64,000 bases of DNA from Proteles cristata cristata (GCA_017311185.1 JAESUZ010003105.1:558001-622000); one strand, 5' to 3'. Positions 23,453 through 35,776 are shown, counted from the first letter of the stretch. A program made the numbers and translations. Notes: a model not told the origin generated them from the sequence alone.

Positions 23453-23717
23453 TTTATTCATTTTCTTAAAAGAAATTTCTAGATTTCTAACTGCTAGGTC
23501 AACAGGCACACATTTAAAATTCTATCAGACATAATAATGCAGGATATACCGATTTACACTCCCACTAATACTGTACATGAAGATGTGCTAATTTTAACCT
23601 TTGCCAATTCCAAGTTTTACCTGTCTTTGTAATTTTGCCCATCGGACAGGTAATTTTAACTTGCATTTTTTAAATTTTTAGTGAGCTGAACACTTTTTTC
23701 ATGTATTCAATACTCAT
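23453..23717. repeat. Old L1-like fragment
   Basis: ACACTCCCACTAATACTGTA and GTGAGCTGAACACTTTTTTCATGT resemble the ORF2 end of old mammalian L1. Confidence 0.5.
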
Positions 23718-24005
23718 TTTAATTTTTAAAAAATGTTATTTATTTTGAGACAGAGAGAGACAGGGAGAGAGAGAGAGAGAGAGAAAGAGAACACATGTGC
23801 ATGAAAGTTGGCAAGGGGAAGAGAGAAAGAGACAGAGAGAGCGGAAGAAAGAAATCAAATACAAAGCAGGCTCTGTGGTATTAGCACAAGGACTGATGAA
23901 GGTCTCAATCCCACAAACAGGTCTCAATCCCACAAACCATGAGATCATAACCTGAGTCAAAATCAAGAGTCAGAAGCTTAACTGAATGAGCTACCCAGGC
24001 ACACA
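23718..24005 (-). repeat. CAN-SINE with expanded GA tract
   Basis: Reverse copy with an enlarged AGAGAG tract at 23750-23850 and a 19-bp local repeat, AGGTCTCAATCCCACAAAC, around 23900-23938. Head ends CTACCCAGGCACAC. Confidence 0.8.
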
Positions 24006-24500
24006 TGAAAATGTTCGTTACTAGTTTCATGTTTAAAATTTGAATTTGAGTGTATTTACTTATGCCAGACAGACTGATCATTCCCTTTACAGTACCCTGT
24101 TTTTTTTTTTTTTACTGAAAATTAGATCCTTCCATACCTGAAATTATAAGATTACTCATTAAATATTTTTCTCCATTACTTTTTATGCTCTTTAAAGTTT
24201 TTTAAATATTTAATCATTCTAATTATTTGGCTCTAAGCAGTGGAAAGGGACCCAACTTTTTTTCCTCCCAAATACCAAATCAGTTATATTAGTATTCTTT
24301 ATCAAATAATTTGTTTCCCTATATATTTGAAACATCTCCTTTTTTAAAAACTACATTTCCAGATGTTTGATCTATTCTACTCACTGGTCTTTCCTTTCTT
24401 TACCATACTAGAATCAAACTGTTTTAACTATTGTATCTTTTTATGCTTTAATAGGAAAGTATAGGAAGTTATGATCAAATTATTATGGAGATTTATGGTA
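24006..24500 (-). repeat. Old L1-like fragment
   Basis: Contains ATCCTTCCATACC and TTTGATCTATTCTACTCACTGG phrases like L1 ORF2 in reverse, strongly decayed. Confidence 0.4.
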
Positions 24501-24894
24501 AACAACAGTACACAAATTAAAAAAAATTAAGTTTTCAAAATGAAAAGTTAATTAGCCCAGAGTAAAGAATTGATTTGAGAACTTACTCTACAAATATTAT
24601 GCCTGAGAACTACCTATCACAGGACATTATAGAGGTTATTCCAGAAGAGGAATTAGCTTTTTTCTAACTCTAAACTTTTATCCTTCATTAAAAAAACTTC
24701 ATACCTTTCTCCTTTGCTTCTCAATTTGCATAATAAAGTTATTTAGGAAGGCAGCTCTGAATATAGTTTATATAGGAAATGATTGATAATTTAAATATAA
24801 TAAAATGATGTAAGTCTTCTAAACACAACAAAAATTTTAGGCAAAAATAGAAAAGAAATTAGAACAAAGGTTATTAAACTAGAAAATTATTTGA

Positions 24895-24958
24895 GGGGTG
24901 CCTAGGTGGCTCAGTCAGTTATGGTCTGACTTTGGCTTAGGTCATGATCTTGCAATTT
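24895..24958 (+). repeat. Truncated CAN-SINE head
   Basis: Only the tRNA-like head (GGGGTGCCTAGGTGGCTCAG through GGTCATGATCTTGC) is present, with no TC-rich middle or A-tail. Confidence 0.8.
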
Positions 24959-25366
24959 TAGAATGAGTTGCAGAATCTTTAGATTGAAAAAGATAATAAA
25001 TAATAACACTCTAAAAGAACTGAAACCATGAGGGCAACTACATAAATCACAAATTTAGAGCTTAAAAATTATAATAATAATGTGAGCAAGTACTTCAAAA
25101 GGTAAAACATGGCAAGTAAAATAAAGTTACTTTATTATGAAGGAGAAATGGCAGAGATAAAATTCACTAATGTGGTATTTATTTCCTTGAAAATTTGTAA
25201 TTAAAATATCTTAAATATTGGACTTAATTATAATGGGCTTCTAATGCAGATACACTGATATATTACCACATTGTATGCATATATTTGATACTGCATTTTA
25301 ATCTACAAAAGGAAAATTCAAAATCACCAATTATACCAATTTTAAAAATTGAAAAAAATCAATCAC

Positions 25367-25469
25367 CTATGCCAACATGTGCTTCTTGTATCATGCTTAC
25401 ATCATTAGCACCATCACCAACAGCCAATGTTATAGGTTTCTCAGGTGAGATTTTTATCAGTCTTATTAC
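25367..25469 (-). CDS. ATP11B: ATP11B exon W13: hinge motif GDGAND
   Basis: This 103-nt exon encodes [20 protein letters not shown] then [14 protein letters not shown] and the first base of Gly. GDGAND supplies the Asp residues that hold the catalytic Mg2+, and D-V-x-M-I-Q-x-A-x-V-G is the usual P4 continuation. Acceptor is TTTCAG; donor GTGATT is slightly off consensus. Confidence 0.98.
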
Positions 25470-26675
25470 CTGAAAGACATACAACTAATTAGTTACTATA
25501 AAATTTCAATTTTCTTGTCATTTATAGTCATTTATCAAAATGATTGTTACAAGAACAGCTGAATATTGAAAAAAATATTATTAGACAATAATTTGCAATG
25601 GGGTTCATATTTTGAGATGTTAAGAATGTCTGTCAGAAATTACATAGCAAAAGAGAATATTATCTTTGAATTTTATGATTGGAAGCAAGTCTCTTTTAAA
25701 TACAGCTTAAATGTGTAAAAAGTTTAATAATAATTAACTGTGCCAAAAATTATACTTAATTGAACTTTATCAGGCAAAATATTCTCTTTCTCAAGTAATT
25801 ATTCTTTTTATTTGATAGACAGAAGGTAACTGTTTTCTCTTGTCATAAAATTTAAGAAACTTAAAAACACAATCAAGATTTAAGTTAATAAAGTTAAAAG
25901 AAAGGTTTCTTTGGAATTCTTGAACATACATTTATAAAGAACCTAGGTATTAGTTGTATTTGATCTCCAACTGTAGTCTCCATAGACTGGGTATTACAAT
26001 AATACAGGCATTTTAATAAAACTCCATGAAGCCAAAACAATGTTGGATGTAATTTATTAGACCCATATGAGAAACAATCAGTGTGTAGGAGTGCATTTCA
26101 AAGGATAATTGTGAAAGATACAGTGTAAGGCCCAAATTTTAAATCTTGAATTACAAAAAATATTTGTATAAGCCTTTCATTTTTTAGCTAAAATTTTAAA
26201 TATTTCCTCTATACAGCTTCAAATCACAAGATAGTTGGCATTTTAACTTTTTACTTTTACTTTTTATCACTTAATAGCCACTTTTAACAGAAAATTATCA
26301 CTTTATGATAATAAAAAATTAGCTGCGATCCACAGAACCACCTGAAGTTGCAGAAGAACAGAAATCTTCCAGACTTCCTCGCCAGTTAAGTACTAACTTA
26401 TGAAACTGTAATTATCAAAGTTCAATTTGTGTCTCAGAAAATTCACAAACTGCCACCCATCAAAGACTTTGTAGGTCATTATGAATAGCTGAAACTAATA
26501 TTCATTCTGAAAATTCCAAAGGTCTAATGTACATGGTTAAAATTCATAATGTGAGAAGTGACTTAGTAAGATTCACATACTGCATACTACCAAATAGGAC
26601 TAGATAAGGCATTAACCTTAAAGACTACTTTTAGCTCTCAGTATCTTTATGGAACATTTTACAACACAAACATAC
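25470..26675. other. Intron W12-W13, nothing recognised
   Basis: AT-rich, no element assigned. Confidence 0.5.
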
Positions 26676-26829
26676 CTTTGCTTTTTGCAGTGGTGCCATA
26701 CGACAGCACAATACAGCTGAACAATTTCTGCAAACTTCCATAAATAGCTTTTCATGCTCCCTGAGTGCAAGAGACAGGCTAGTCCCATCTACCACCAGCC
26801 CATGCTGAATCACATGATCCTCTTTAATT
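26676..26829 (-). CDS. ATP11B: ATP11B exon W12: P domain
   Basis: This 154-nt exon completes Arg and encodes IKEDHVIQHGLVVDGTSLSL, then a helix, then CRNCSAVLCCRMAPLQKAK. The V-x-C-C-R-x-x-P-x-Q-K-A pattern is the P-domain motif found in all P4-ATPases just before GDGAND. It ends in phase 0 at donor GTATGT; acceptor is TCTTAG. Confidence 0.98.
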
Positions 26830-27340
26830 CTAAGAGAAAATAATTATATTCTCTGTAATATATTTTGAAACCACATTATTTATTTACATCTGGTAAACAA
26901 AAAATTCTTACAAAAAGATGGACCATTTACCCGCAGGCTTTATTGTTATAAAACTGATAAGTCAGGGAGGAAATGGAGTTATATTACCTGAAAGCTGAGA
27001 TTAAGCAAAACTGAGAGTGAATGATATGATGAATAAAACAGATGATATTCAATTTTGCAATGACCTGATACAGACTGAGTAACTATATCTTCTAAAATGG
27101 GAATTATAAAGCATATAACTCTTAGGATATTCTCCTGAAGTGTATGAAAAATCTTGCAAAAATATAAAATTATTAGTTATACATTTAGGAAGTACTAATT
27201 TAAAAAAGCAAATGAAATCAACAATGTCCAGGAAAATTCATGAGCTAGATTTACCATGTGAGCAAGAAGGAATAAATGAATCAGAACTGTTTTTGATATT
27301 AACATCTACACTGGATTCTAATAATGCCAGATAGTACTAT
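26830..27340. other. Intron W11-W12 end, nothing recognised
   Basis: No element assigned. Confidence 0.45.
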
Positions 27341-28009
27341 GGTGGAACATGGATAGCATCTCCCTGTTGGTATATGCTATATGAGTACATCTCCTTCCCC
27401 TCATGTAATTACCATCTTTTTGTGTGGTGATAAACTCAAGATCTACTCTCTTAACAACTTTTAAGTATATAATCCAATAAGTACTGTTAACTACAGTTAC
27501 CGTGCCATACATTAGAATCCCAGAACTCATTCATCTTACATAACCATCATCTTCCCATTTTCCCTACACCCTAGCCTTGGAAATTACCATTCTACTCTGT
27601 TTCTATGAGTTCAGCTTCTTTAGATTTCACATATATTTGTGTCTTTCTCTGTCTGACTTATTTCACTTAGCACACTGCTCTCAAGGTCCATCCATGTTGT
27701 CGCAAAAAAATTTCCTTCTTTTTTACAGCTAATATTCCTGTGTGTGTGTGTGTGTGTATGTGTTTATACACGTGCACATTTTCTTTATCCATTCATCCAA
27801 CAACAGACACTGAGGTTGTTTCCATTCTTGGCTATTGTGAATAATGTTGCAATGAACATGAGGGGTGCAAATATTTCTTTCAAATAGTAACTGCATTTTC
27901 CTTGGATATATATCCAGAAATGGGATTGCTGGAGCACACAGTAGTTCTATTTTCAGTTTTTGAGCAACCTCCATATCGTCTTCCATAGTAACTGAACCCT
28001 CCATTTTTA
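27340..28009 (-). mobile_element. Old L1 3' end (L1M type)
   Basis: Reverse-oriented: GTGATAAACTCAAGATCTAC, TTTCACATATATTTGTGTC, CTTAGCACACTGCTCTCAAG, then the ORF2 end. A TG microsatellite at 27740-27758 lies within it. Confidence 0.75.
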
Positions 28010-28216
28010 TTTTTTTAAGTTTACTTATTTTGAGAGAAAGAGTGTGTACACGTGCAAGTGGGGGAGGGGTCAACAGAAAATCCCAAGCAGGCTCCTCACT
28101 ATCAGTTCAGAGACTATCGCTAGGGACACAAGGTTCGAGCTCACAAACTGTGAGATCACCTGCGCTGAAATCAGGAGTCAGATTTGCTTAACTGACTGAG
28201 CCACTCAGGTGCCCCT
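28010..28216 (-). repeat. CAN-SINE
   Basis: Reverse copy ending ACTCAGGTGCCCC; flanks show CTCCATTTTTA on both sides. Confidence 0.88.
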
Positions 28217-28417
28217 GTTGTCTCCATTTTTAAATAAGAAGTAAGAAAACAATTAAACGAGCAACAAACTATAAAAACTAAATATAAATTGATAGATTTT
28301 AGTCTTATAAAAAAAGGTTTTATGAGTCAAAATGGTATCTTTCACAGTATGCCTAATACTACTGTGTTGTATTGTAACTAATAAGTGGTAAACAATTATC
28401 TCTTACAACATAAAATT

Positions 28418-28645
28418 AAAAAAAATTTTTTTTTTTATGTTTTATTTATTTCTAGGAGAGAGAGAGGGAGAGAGACAGCGTGAGCAGGGGAGGGTCAGAG
28501 AGAGAGGGAGTGACAGACTGAAAGGCTCCAGGCTCTGAGCTGGCAGTCAGCACAGAGCCCGACGCGGGGCTCGAACCCATGAACCGCGAGATCATGACCT
28601 AAGTGAAAGTCGGACGCTTAACCGACTAAGCCACCCAGGCGCCCC
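28418..28645 (-). repeat. CAN-SINE, young type, first of tandem pair
   Basis: Full-length reverse copy. The 12-bp repeat CAACATAAAATT flanks it at 28406-28417 and 28646-28657. Confidence 0.94.
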
Positions 28646-28657
28646 CAACATAAAATT

Positions 28658-28883
28658 TTTTTTTTTTTTTTTTATGTTTTATTTATTTCTAGGAGAGAGA
28701 GAGAGAGAGACAGTGTGAGCAGGAGAGGGTCAGAGAGAGAGGGAGTCACAGACTGAAACAGGCTCCAGGCTCTGAGCTGGCAGTCAGCACAGAGCCCGAC
28801 GCGGGGCTCGAACCCACGAACCGCGAGATCATGACCTAAGCGAAAGTCGGACGCTTAACCGACTAAGCCACCCAGGCGCCCCC
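28658..28883 (-). repeat. CAN-SINE, young type, second of tandem pair
   Basis: Nearly identical to the preceding copy and directly abutting it, with the same 12-bp repeat at 28646-28657 and 28884-28895. Confidence 0.94.
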
Positions 28884-28895
28884 CAACATAAAATT

Positions 28896-29865
28896 TTTTA
28901 AAATGTGTATTTTTTTAAAAATTACTTGTCCTGTACCTGAAAGATACTGTTTTTCCTCCCTACTGGTCAAACTTTACTTAGCAAACTGTGCGGTCTCCAA
29001 TGTGTTTATTCAGTCTAAGGACTGCCCGAGAACCATGACTCAGAAGAAGGGGTAGCAGCCAAGAGTGGGAGAGATCAGTTTTCCTCTGGAACCATCCTAA
29101 GCACACTAAATTAAGTTTCCTCTTTATAAGTCACCATATTATCTCACAATCCATGAGATAATATTTACGAAATATGGGAAAGCACCTCACAGTTCTGGCA
29201 CGTAGTAGGTACATCTGTTCATCTCTGTAGCCTCATGTCTTAATATTTCCTATACCCTCTTCCCATCTACTGCATTCTCTGGCCATACTTCATTACTGTC
29301 AACTCCTTGAATGAGTCCATCTCTCATTCTAGAAATTTGCATATGCTGCTCCTTTTGCTTGCTGGTATTACTCTATGACTAGTTAACAATTCTTTTAGGA
29401 GACAACAGTCTTGAGTTTTTCTACAGAGCTCTGCTGTCTAGGCTAAGTTTCCCTCTTTTGTCTACCAACAATTTTCTGTTCTTGCCTGTTATAAGCCAGT
29501 TGTGATAGGTCCATCACAATTATTGATTTCTGTTTTCCCAACCACTGTTAAGTATTCTGAGAGTAAACAATATACCTTACATGACTTTGTGTTCCAAATT
29601 CTAGATAGCAGAGCACCAATATGGGTTTGTGAAGGAATGGGTATACAAAGAAAAGCTTTCAAAAGAACGGAATTCTTTTTTCCACCAAAAATTTTTAGAA
29701 AAGATGTTTCCTGGAAGTCTGTAAATCAGAACCCTATTGAGTTACATGGTAGATACCATCTACCAAAGATGGTATCTCTAAAATAGAATATAAATTTCAC
29801 ATAGGAAGCCTTAAAAAAGACTATAATGTTCACTTTATAATATAGCTTTTGTATAAAAGGAAGAT
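28896..29865. other. Intronic, diverged L2-like sequence
   Basis: 29150-29420 has faint L2/MIR-like phrases (GCACGTAGTAGGTACATCTG). The frame at 29502-29786 matches nothing recognised. Confidence 0.4.
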
Positions 29866-29884
29866 AAACAATACAGATAATCTT

Positions 29885-30114
29885 TTTTTTTTATTTTTTT
29901 AAATATTTTTATTTATTTTTAGGAGAGAGAGAGAGAGAGAGACAGTGTGAGCAGGGGAGGGTCAGAGAGAGAGGGAGTCACAGACTGAAACAGGCTCCAG
30001 GCTCTGAGCTGGCAGTCAGCACAGAGCCCGACGCGGGGCTCGAACCCACGAACCGCGAGATCATGACCTAAGCGAAAGTCAGACGCTTAACCGACTAAGC
30101 CACCCAGGCGCCCC
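29885..30114 (-). repeat. CAN-SINE, young type
   Basis: Full-length reverse copy with a perfect 19-bp duplication AAACAATACAGATAATCTT at 29866-29884 and 30115-30133. Confidence 0.95.
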
Positions 30115-30133
30115 AAACAATACAGATAATCTT

Positions 30134-30860
30134 AACAGATTCACTAAAAGCACATATACAGAACACTTAAAGAATAAAATACAAATAATAATTATCTTTA
30201 GATGGCTGTATTATATATCCCATTATCTTCCTCATTTTCAGTATTTTTAAATGTTACTTTCATACAGAATTAATATTTTAGAAGGCATATATAAAGTAAA
30301 TGATTCTGAAAAATTAATTTTTATGTGTTAGGGAGTTCTCGTTGACATTATGGTACTTAAATGTTTAAGCAGCCACAATGGTGGTGTTGCTACTCCCAAA
30401 GTATAGTGTAATTACCTAGATCAACAGCTTTTTTGAACTCAAGCAAAGAACCTTCTCAGAGTTGTACTCTCTTTAAAACACCCTCAAGTAAGTTTTTCTT
30501 TGATGAAATCCAGAATTCAGTACCGTATCAATGCCTGCATAACAAATATGAATAAAGCTCTGAAAGTACATTGAAAACTGTAGGCATTATCTTTTCAGAT
30601 CTGTTTTTCTGTATTAGCATCACAAGGCCACAAATGATAGGTACCTGTGAGATGCCTGAACAACCCTAATGATTACACCGAGGCAATCCTTAAATCATTG
30701 TGAAAAATTAATCTGTTAAAGGGGCTCCTAAATAAAGTTGATCTGTCTATTAAAAAGAGACTTAGAAAAAAAAGAATGAATTTAAAGTATAAATACTTAT
30801 GAAACTATCTCTGAACAATAAAATGCATGTTAATTTCCCAGTTAGTCATGTGAACTAGAT
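30134..30860. other. Intronic, nothing recognised
   Basis: No element assigned. Confidence 0.45.
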
Positions 30861-30861
30861 C

Positions 30862-32068
30862 TGGGTTTGTCAAGTGTTTTCTGTAAAGAGAAAGAAGTAA
30901 ATACTTCAATTTTAGGTTTTGTGGGCCAAGAGGCTAAACTGAGAATTTAATAAAGGTACTTATGTTAAAACAGAGGAACCAGATTTTGAAAAAAAATTTA
31001 TAGATCAAGTAAAAATATTTAATAATAGTAATTGAGTATAATTTTTTAAGTAATACAAATCTACCAGTGAGAAGAATGGAAATCTTTTCTTTCTAGTGGG
31101 GCAGGGGGAAGCAGGGGAAATAACATTTTGCTTAATTGAGGTTTAAGTTAGTGTTCCCCGGGGCGCCTGGGTGGCTTAGTCAGTTAAGCGTCCGACTTTC
31201 GCTTAGGTCATGATCTCGCGGTTCATGGGTTCGAGCCCCACGTCGGGCTCTGTGCTGACTGCCAGCTCAGAGCCTGGAGCCTGTTTCAGTCTGTGACTCC
31301 CTCTCTCCCTGACCCTCCCCTGCTCACGCTGTCTCTCTCTCTCTCTCCTAGAAATAAATAAAACATTAAAAAAAAATTAAAAAAAAAAGTTAGTGTTCCC
31401 TATCATTAAAATCAATTGCAAATGTCCACCTTTTAATGCTGATCTATAATGAGATTTTATATTTTAACACAAAGGAACTATCTGTATTGAGATTTTATAT
31501 TTTATCTTTGAATAGGTCTTTTCAAACAGGTAGCATATTAAAGTGTCACTGAGTAATAAACACAGTGCTATGACTCCTAATTTGATAATAAAACAATCAA
31601 CACTACTGTGCATGAAAAGTTTAATATTACAAGTCCACTTTTCTTTTCTTGTTTGAGCATGATGGATAAATACTAATAAAAATACAGTAAAATGTCATAG
31701 GGCAATATGTGTGGCACTCAAAACACTACTGAGTTAGAATGGTGTCATTGTGATCTGTAGTAAATCAAGCAGCAGCGAGAAACGATAAAAGTGCTTCCTA
31801 AGGGCTCTGTCACAACTACCCAACTGTGCTGCTGAAGTGCAAAACCTTTTATTGATGATATGTAAATGAATGACTGTGGCAGTGTTACAACAAAAATTTA
31901 GAGGCATGTAAATTTAAATTTCATAAATTTTCACATCAAAATATTACTCTTCTTTGGATTTTTTTTCACCCATTAAAAATATAAAAATTATTTTGAGCTC
32001 ATAGGCTATAAAAAACAGGGAGTGGGCCATCTTTGACCCATGAGCCATAGCTTGCTGACCCCTGAACT
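30862..32068 (+). mobile_element. Decayed hAT-Charlie-type DNA transposon, interrupted
   Basis: The left end (30862-30945) has GGGTTTGTCAAGTGTTTTCTGTAAAG and GGTTTTGTGGGCCAAGAGGC; the right end (31843-32068) has TGTAAATGAATGACTGTGGC and CATAGCTTGCTGACCCCTG. The middle is diverged and holds a young SINE. A shorter relative is at 36963-37152. Confidence 0.65.
31159..31387 (+). repeat. CAN-SINE, young type
   Basis: Full-length copy with a perfect 13-bp duplication AGTTAGTGTTCCC at 31146-31158 and 31388-31400. Confidence 0.94.
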
Positions 32069-32094
32069 CATGACCCAGATAATTACATTCTTAC

Positions 32095-32298
32095 CTTCGG
32101 GCAAGCTGCCTCAATTGTTCAGCACATTGACTGTCTGATTTCTGGTTTGTAAGTTCAAGGATGTTCATGGTTCTGTGAAAATGTCCACATGATAAACTCA
32201 CACTAACAGCTGTTTCATGTTTATCTCCAGTTAGTACCCATACTTTGATACCAGCCATTCTTAATGCTTCAATCGTTTCTCGAACTCTATCTTGTAGC
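32095..32298 (-). CDS. ATP11B: ATP11B exon W11: P domain with TGDK
   Basis: This 204-nt exon encodes 67 whole codons. MAGIKVWVLTGDKHETAVSV contains TGDK, the P-domain motif that contacts ATP and Mg2+. The exon ends EQLRQLAR plus AG of the next Arg codon. Acceptor is TTTCAG, donor GTAAGA. A decayed hAT-type repeat begins in the intron about 25 nt beyond the donor. Confidence 0.98.
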
Positions 32299-33250
32299 CT
32301 GAAAATAAAGAAACAACACTGGTAGTAAGAATACTTCTTTGACTATTTCAATTATAAACCACATAGTATACGTAAGGTAAATTCTAGACTCCCTGACCGA
32401 AAAATCTTATAGTACAGCGATATAATTCAATTTTTTCCTAATTTGGGAAGAAACAAGAATAAACACAGTAAGTCATCATTTGGTTAGCATAACATCTACA
32501 ACTTTATACCTTAAGAATATATCTTCAAAGTTGTTTTTCATAGAACCAAACTAAGTATATGGTCTTCATAAACTCTTATTTTATTAGAAAATCTTAAATT
32601 TGAAATTAGAAGATTGCTCTTTCTAAGAAAACTTCTCAAATCAGTACTTCAAAAATTAAGTTGTGGACAACAAAGAATGACATAACCTCAGGTGAGTCTT
32701 CAGAAATCTCATGAGGACAAATGAAAAGTAAATGAAGACCTAAATTTAAAAAATTGCAAACACTCTTACAGAGATAGATGGTGAGGAACAAACACTAAAT
32801 AGGCCTCAAGGAATTCACAAACTAACACAGGAGAAAGTCTTTGAAGAAATAATTATACTGCCACAAGAACAACACAGAACTACCTACAAAACATGGATAC
32901 TTCACAGAGAACAGAATTTTTAATCCTGTTAGGGGAAAGGAAAGGTCTTCCTGGAATGGGGGTACTATCTGAGCTATATTTTATAAAGATATTCACAAAT
33001 GGATAAGGGAAAAGTCATCCAGACAGAAGGCACAGCCTTGACAAAGAACAAAGGCACAAAATAGAATAGTTTTAACTAGAGTTTTTGTTCAGAGAACTAT
33101 AGACGGTTTAGTGCTGTTGAAGCATAAAGTGGAAGCAGGCAGTGGTGGGAAGTAAAGCTGGAGCATAAAACAGGTGCTTAAAGCCTTTGTATGGCATACT
33201 GAGGAGTATTCTACCAATTCCAGCCTATATGGAAAACTACATAGCTTTAC
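32299..33250. other. Intron W10-W11: ancient repeat of unassigned family
   Basis: About 32930-33225 has phrases (GGAAAGGTCTTCCTGGAATG, GACAGAAGGCACAGCCTTGA) of the same ancient repeat seen at 7.4-8.5 kb. Otherwise unassigned. Confidence 0.4.
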
Positions 33251-33432
33251 CTGTCTTCCACTGCTGTAGCTCCAAGTAATATCAGGTCTCTCTCTATGAA
33301 CTGGAAGACATCTGCCAATTTCTCTTCCCGTTGTTGCAAGGCAGTTCTGGCTTCAAATAGACGTCTATCTATTTCCTCATACTCTTTAGATGTCAACCGT
33401 TTATAGGCCATACACAGAGTTCTTAGCCCTTT
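33251..33432 (-). CDS. ATP11B: ATP11B exon W10: end of N domain, return to P domain
   Basis: This 182-nt exon opens KGLRTLCMAYKRLTSKEYEE, the conserved G-L-R-T-L strand, and ends with LILLGATAVEDR split at the last Arg codon. Between them lies a charged helix with EARTALQQREEKLADVFQFI. The ATAVEDRLQ element marks the re-entry into the phosphorylation domain. Acceptor is TTTTAG, donor GTAAAG. Confidence 0.97.
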
Positions 33433-34240
33433 CTAAAACAGAAAATTAAAGACAAAAATTGAACAATAATAACTAATGGGAATTTAAGAAGTCATGAAAT
33501 AATCTGAGGATGCCTTGCCAAAAATCAATTACGAATAAAAAGTACTATCATCTAATAACAGAAATAAGGACACATATTATCAGAGCCTTTATAATTTTTG
33601 ATGAACTCTTAAAAAGTTGCTCAAAATAATTAAGGTTTTTTAATTGTAGAATATTAGAGCCTAGACAGGATCATACAGATGATCTTACTGTGGTTTTAAC
33701 TATTTTACCCGGAAAGCCAGAAGGTTCTATAAGGGTACCTTCAGGCTGTCAAGAGAGGCAGCTCCAGGTTCTATTCTCCTGTTTTAACCATTACAAATCC
33801 ATTTTATAAGAATTTTTTTTAAGCAAAGGAGACCATAATTTCCTGAAGGTGCACAGTATGATTTATTTACAGTTCAAATAATGAAGTCTGTAAGGTGACC
33901 CACAAATAAAAAATAATTTCTATAGCCACCAAATGATTTTAAACTGTATCATTATATATCTTCCCTGGTGAAAAGGAGTTACACAACACTTAGGAATAAA
34001 TATTTGATTATCTGATTCTCCTGGGCACAAATATTTCTTATGGTATTACTATTTGAAAGTTGGTACCTATATCTAAAAGCTTATAAAAGTTCATTTTCTT
34101 ACTGTACATTTTACTCAGAAAAACCCAAAATAAATATTCTAATATCAGAATTTGGAAAGGGTGCATTTTAAAATACTACATGACACTATTTGGATTTCTA
34201 AATATTGATGTCCTTTGATTTACAAATGACCTACATTTAG
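33433..34240. other. Intron W9-W10, nothing recognised
   Basis: No element assigned. Confidence 0.45.
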
Positions 34241-34350
34241 GGGCTCCTGGGTGGCTCAGGGTACACTGACAGTGCGGAACCTGCTTGGGATTCCCTCTCT
34301 CTCTCTCAAAAACAAACATTAAAACAAACAAACAAACAAACAAAAACCTC
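34241..34350 (+). repeat. Internally deleted CAN-SINE with CAAA tail
   Basis: Head GGGGCTCCTGGGTGGCTCAG joins directly to the TC-rich end, with most of the tRNA-like body missing. The tail is an AAAC repeat. Confidence 0.8.
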
Positions 34351-34439
34351 AGAAAACTAAATGACCCACATCTATAAATGTTTTTTCTTAAAAAATAGTT
34401 AAGAGACTATGAGAGTTACTAATATATGAAACTAATTCA

Positions 34440-34600
34440 TTTTATAACAAACATTTATTGAAATGCCAACTATGTGCCAGCATTGTTCTGGATATTGAAA
34501 TGAATGTCAGTAGAAGAATGCCTTTGTTCTCATGGATGTTACAATGTGGTGGATGAACTACATCACACACAATTAGAAACAAGTAACAGAAAAAAATAAA
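34440..34600 (+). repeat. Ancient interspersed repeat fragment
   Basis: AACATTTATTGAAATGCCAA, ACTATGTGCCAGCATTGTTCT and TTCTCATGGATGTTACAATG are the same family as 7.4 kb. Confidence 0.45.
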
Positions 34601-34734
34601 TCATAAAAAGCAGGCAGGTGAGCAGAGATGAGCATGGAGCATACATTTATAGAAATGCAGAAGTAAGAGATCATGAGTTCCCAACACCGAGAGAGAGCTG
34701 CTTAAAATTCTTCCTCTTCAAATGAACTGTGGCA

Positions 34735-35440
34735 CTTTGTTTTTGTAAAATTCTCCTACATTCTTCTCGTAAAAGAGATGTAATTCACAAACCATACAAT
34801 TCATTCCTTTAAACAGTACAATTCAGTGATTTTTAGTGTATTCAGAGTTGTACAATCATGACTACTATCTAATTACAGAACATTTAAATCACCCCTAAAA
34901 GGAATCCCATATCCATTAGCAGACACTTCCTTTTTACCCCTTCCTCCAGCCCCTGGCAACCACTAATGTCCTTTTTGTCTCTATGAATTCCATTATTCTG
35001 GATATTTCAAATAAATGGAATATGTGACCATTTATGACTAGCTTCTGTCACTAGGCATAACCTTTCCAAGGTTCATCCATGTTATAGCATATAAGTATTT
35101 CATTCATTTTAATGACCAAGTAACATTCCATTAATATGGAGATGACACATTGTTTAATCCATGTATCAGCTGACTGAATTTGAAGGTTTCCACCTTCTGG
35201 CTATTTAGCAATAATGCTAAGTTTCTGTGTGAACATATGTGTTCAGTTCTCTTGGGTGTATAACTAACAGTGAACTGGTTATATATTAACTATATTACTC
35301 TATGTTCTGTGAGGAATTTTCAAACTATTTTCGAAAATTTTTGTGCCATTTATATTCCCACCAGCAATGAAGATTCCAGTTTCTCCATATCCTTGGGACT
35401 TTCCTAGAATGTAAACTCTTCTTTTTAATGTATTAATTTG
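34735..35440 (-). mobile_element. Old L1 3' end (L1M type)
   Basis: Reverse-oriented: AAAGAGATGTAATTCACAAACC, CAATTCAGTGATTTTTAGTG, CCCCTGGCAACCACTAATG, then ORF2 end phrases. Same type as 60675-61350. Confidence 0.8.
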
Positions 35441-35672
35441 AATTGTCTTTGCAGCCAGAAATACCCTGACTGTAACAGATTCAAAGAGAAGACTTGAATT
35501 TTAGCAGGTTGAAAGTCAATTTATAATCGAAGAATGTGGAAGATAACACATAATGTAATAGAACTGCAGAATTTCTATAATTTTTGAAAAGTTATTAATG
35601 TAAAAATGAAGCCTTAAATCTTTCACATGTATATCTTTTACAGTTTTATATATCTTAGAAATGTACACTCAC

Positions 35673-35776
35673 CAAGGCAAATTCATCTACATGAATTCTG
35701 GTTTTTTCTATTTCTCCACCTATACAATTAGGAAGAATTGATGATTCAGCTCCTTTAGCAAATAAAAACTTCTCAC
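35673..35776 (-). CDS. ATP11B: ATP11B exon W9: N domain with KGA motif
   Basis: This 104-nt exon completes Gly and encodes EKFLFAKGAESSILPNCIGG then a charged stretch ending VDEFAL, in phase 0. F-x-KGA-E/D is the conserved ATP-binding motif with the nucleotide-contacting Lys. Acceptor is TTTAG, donor GTGAGT. Confidence 0.97.

Noticed and set aside
23737..23860. Direct repeats that might suggest an array
   Set aside because: An expanded GA tract inside a SINE; no regular spacers, and CRISPR is not expected in a mammalian genome.
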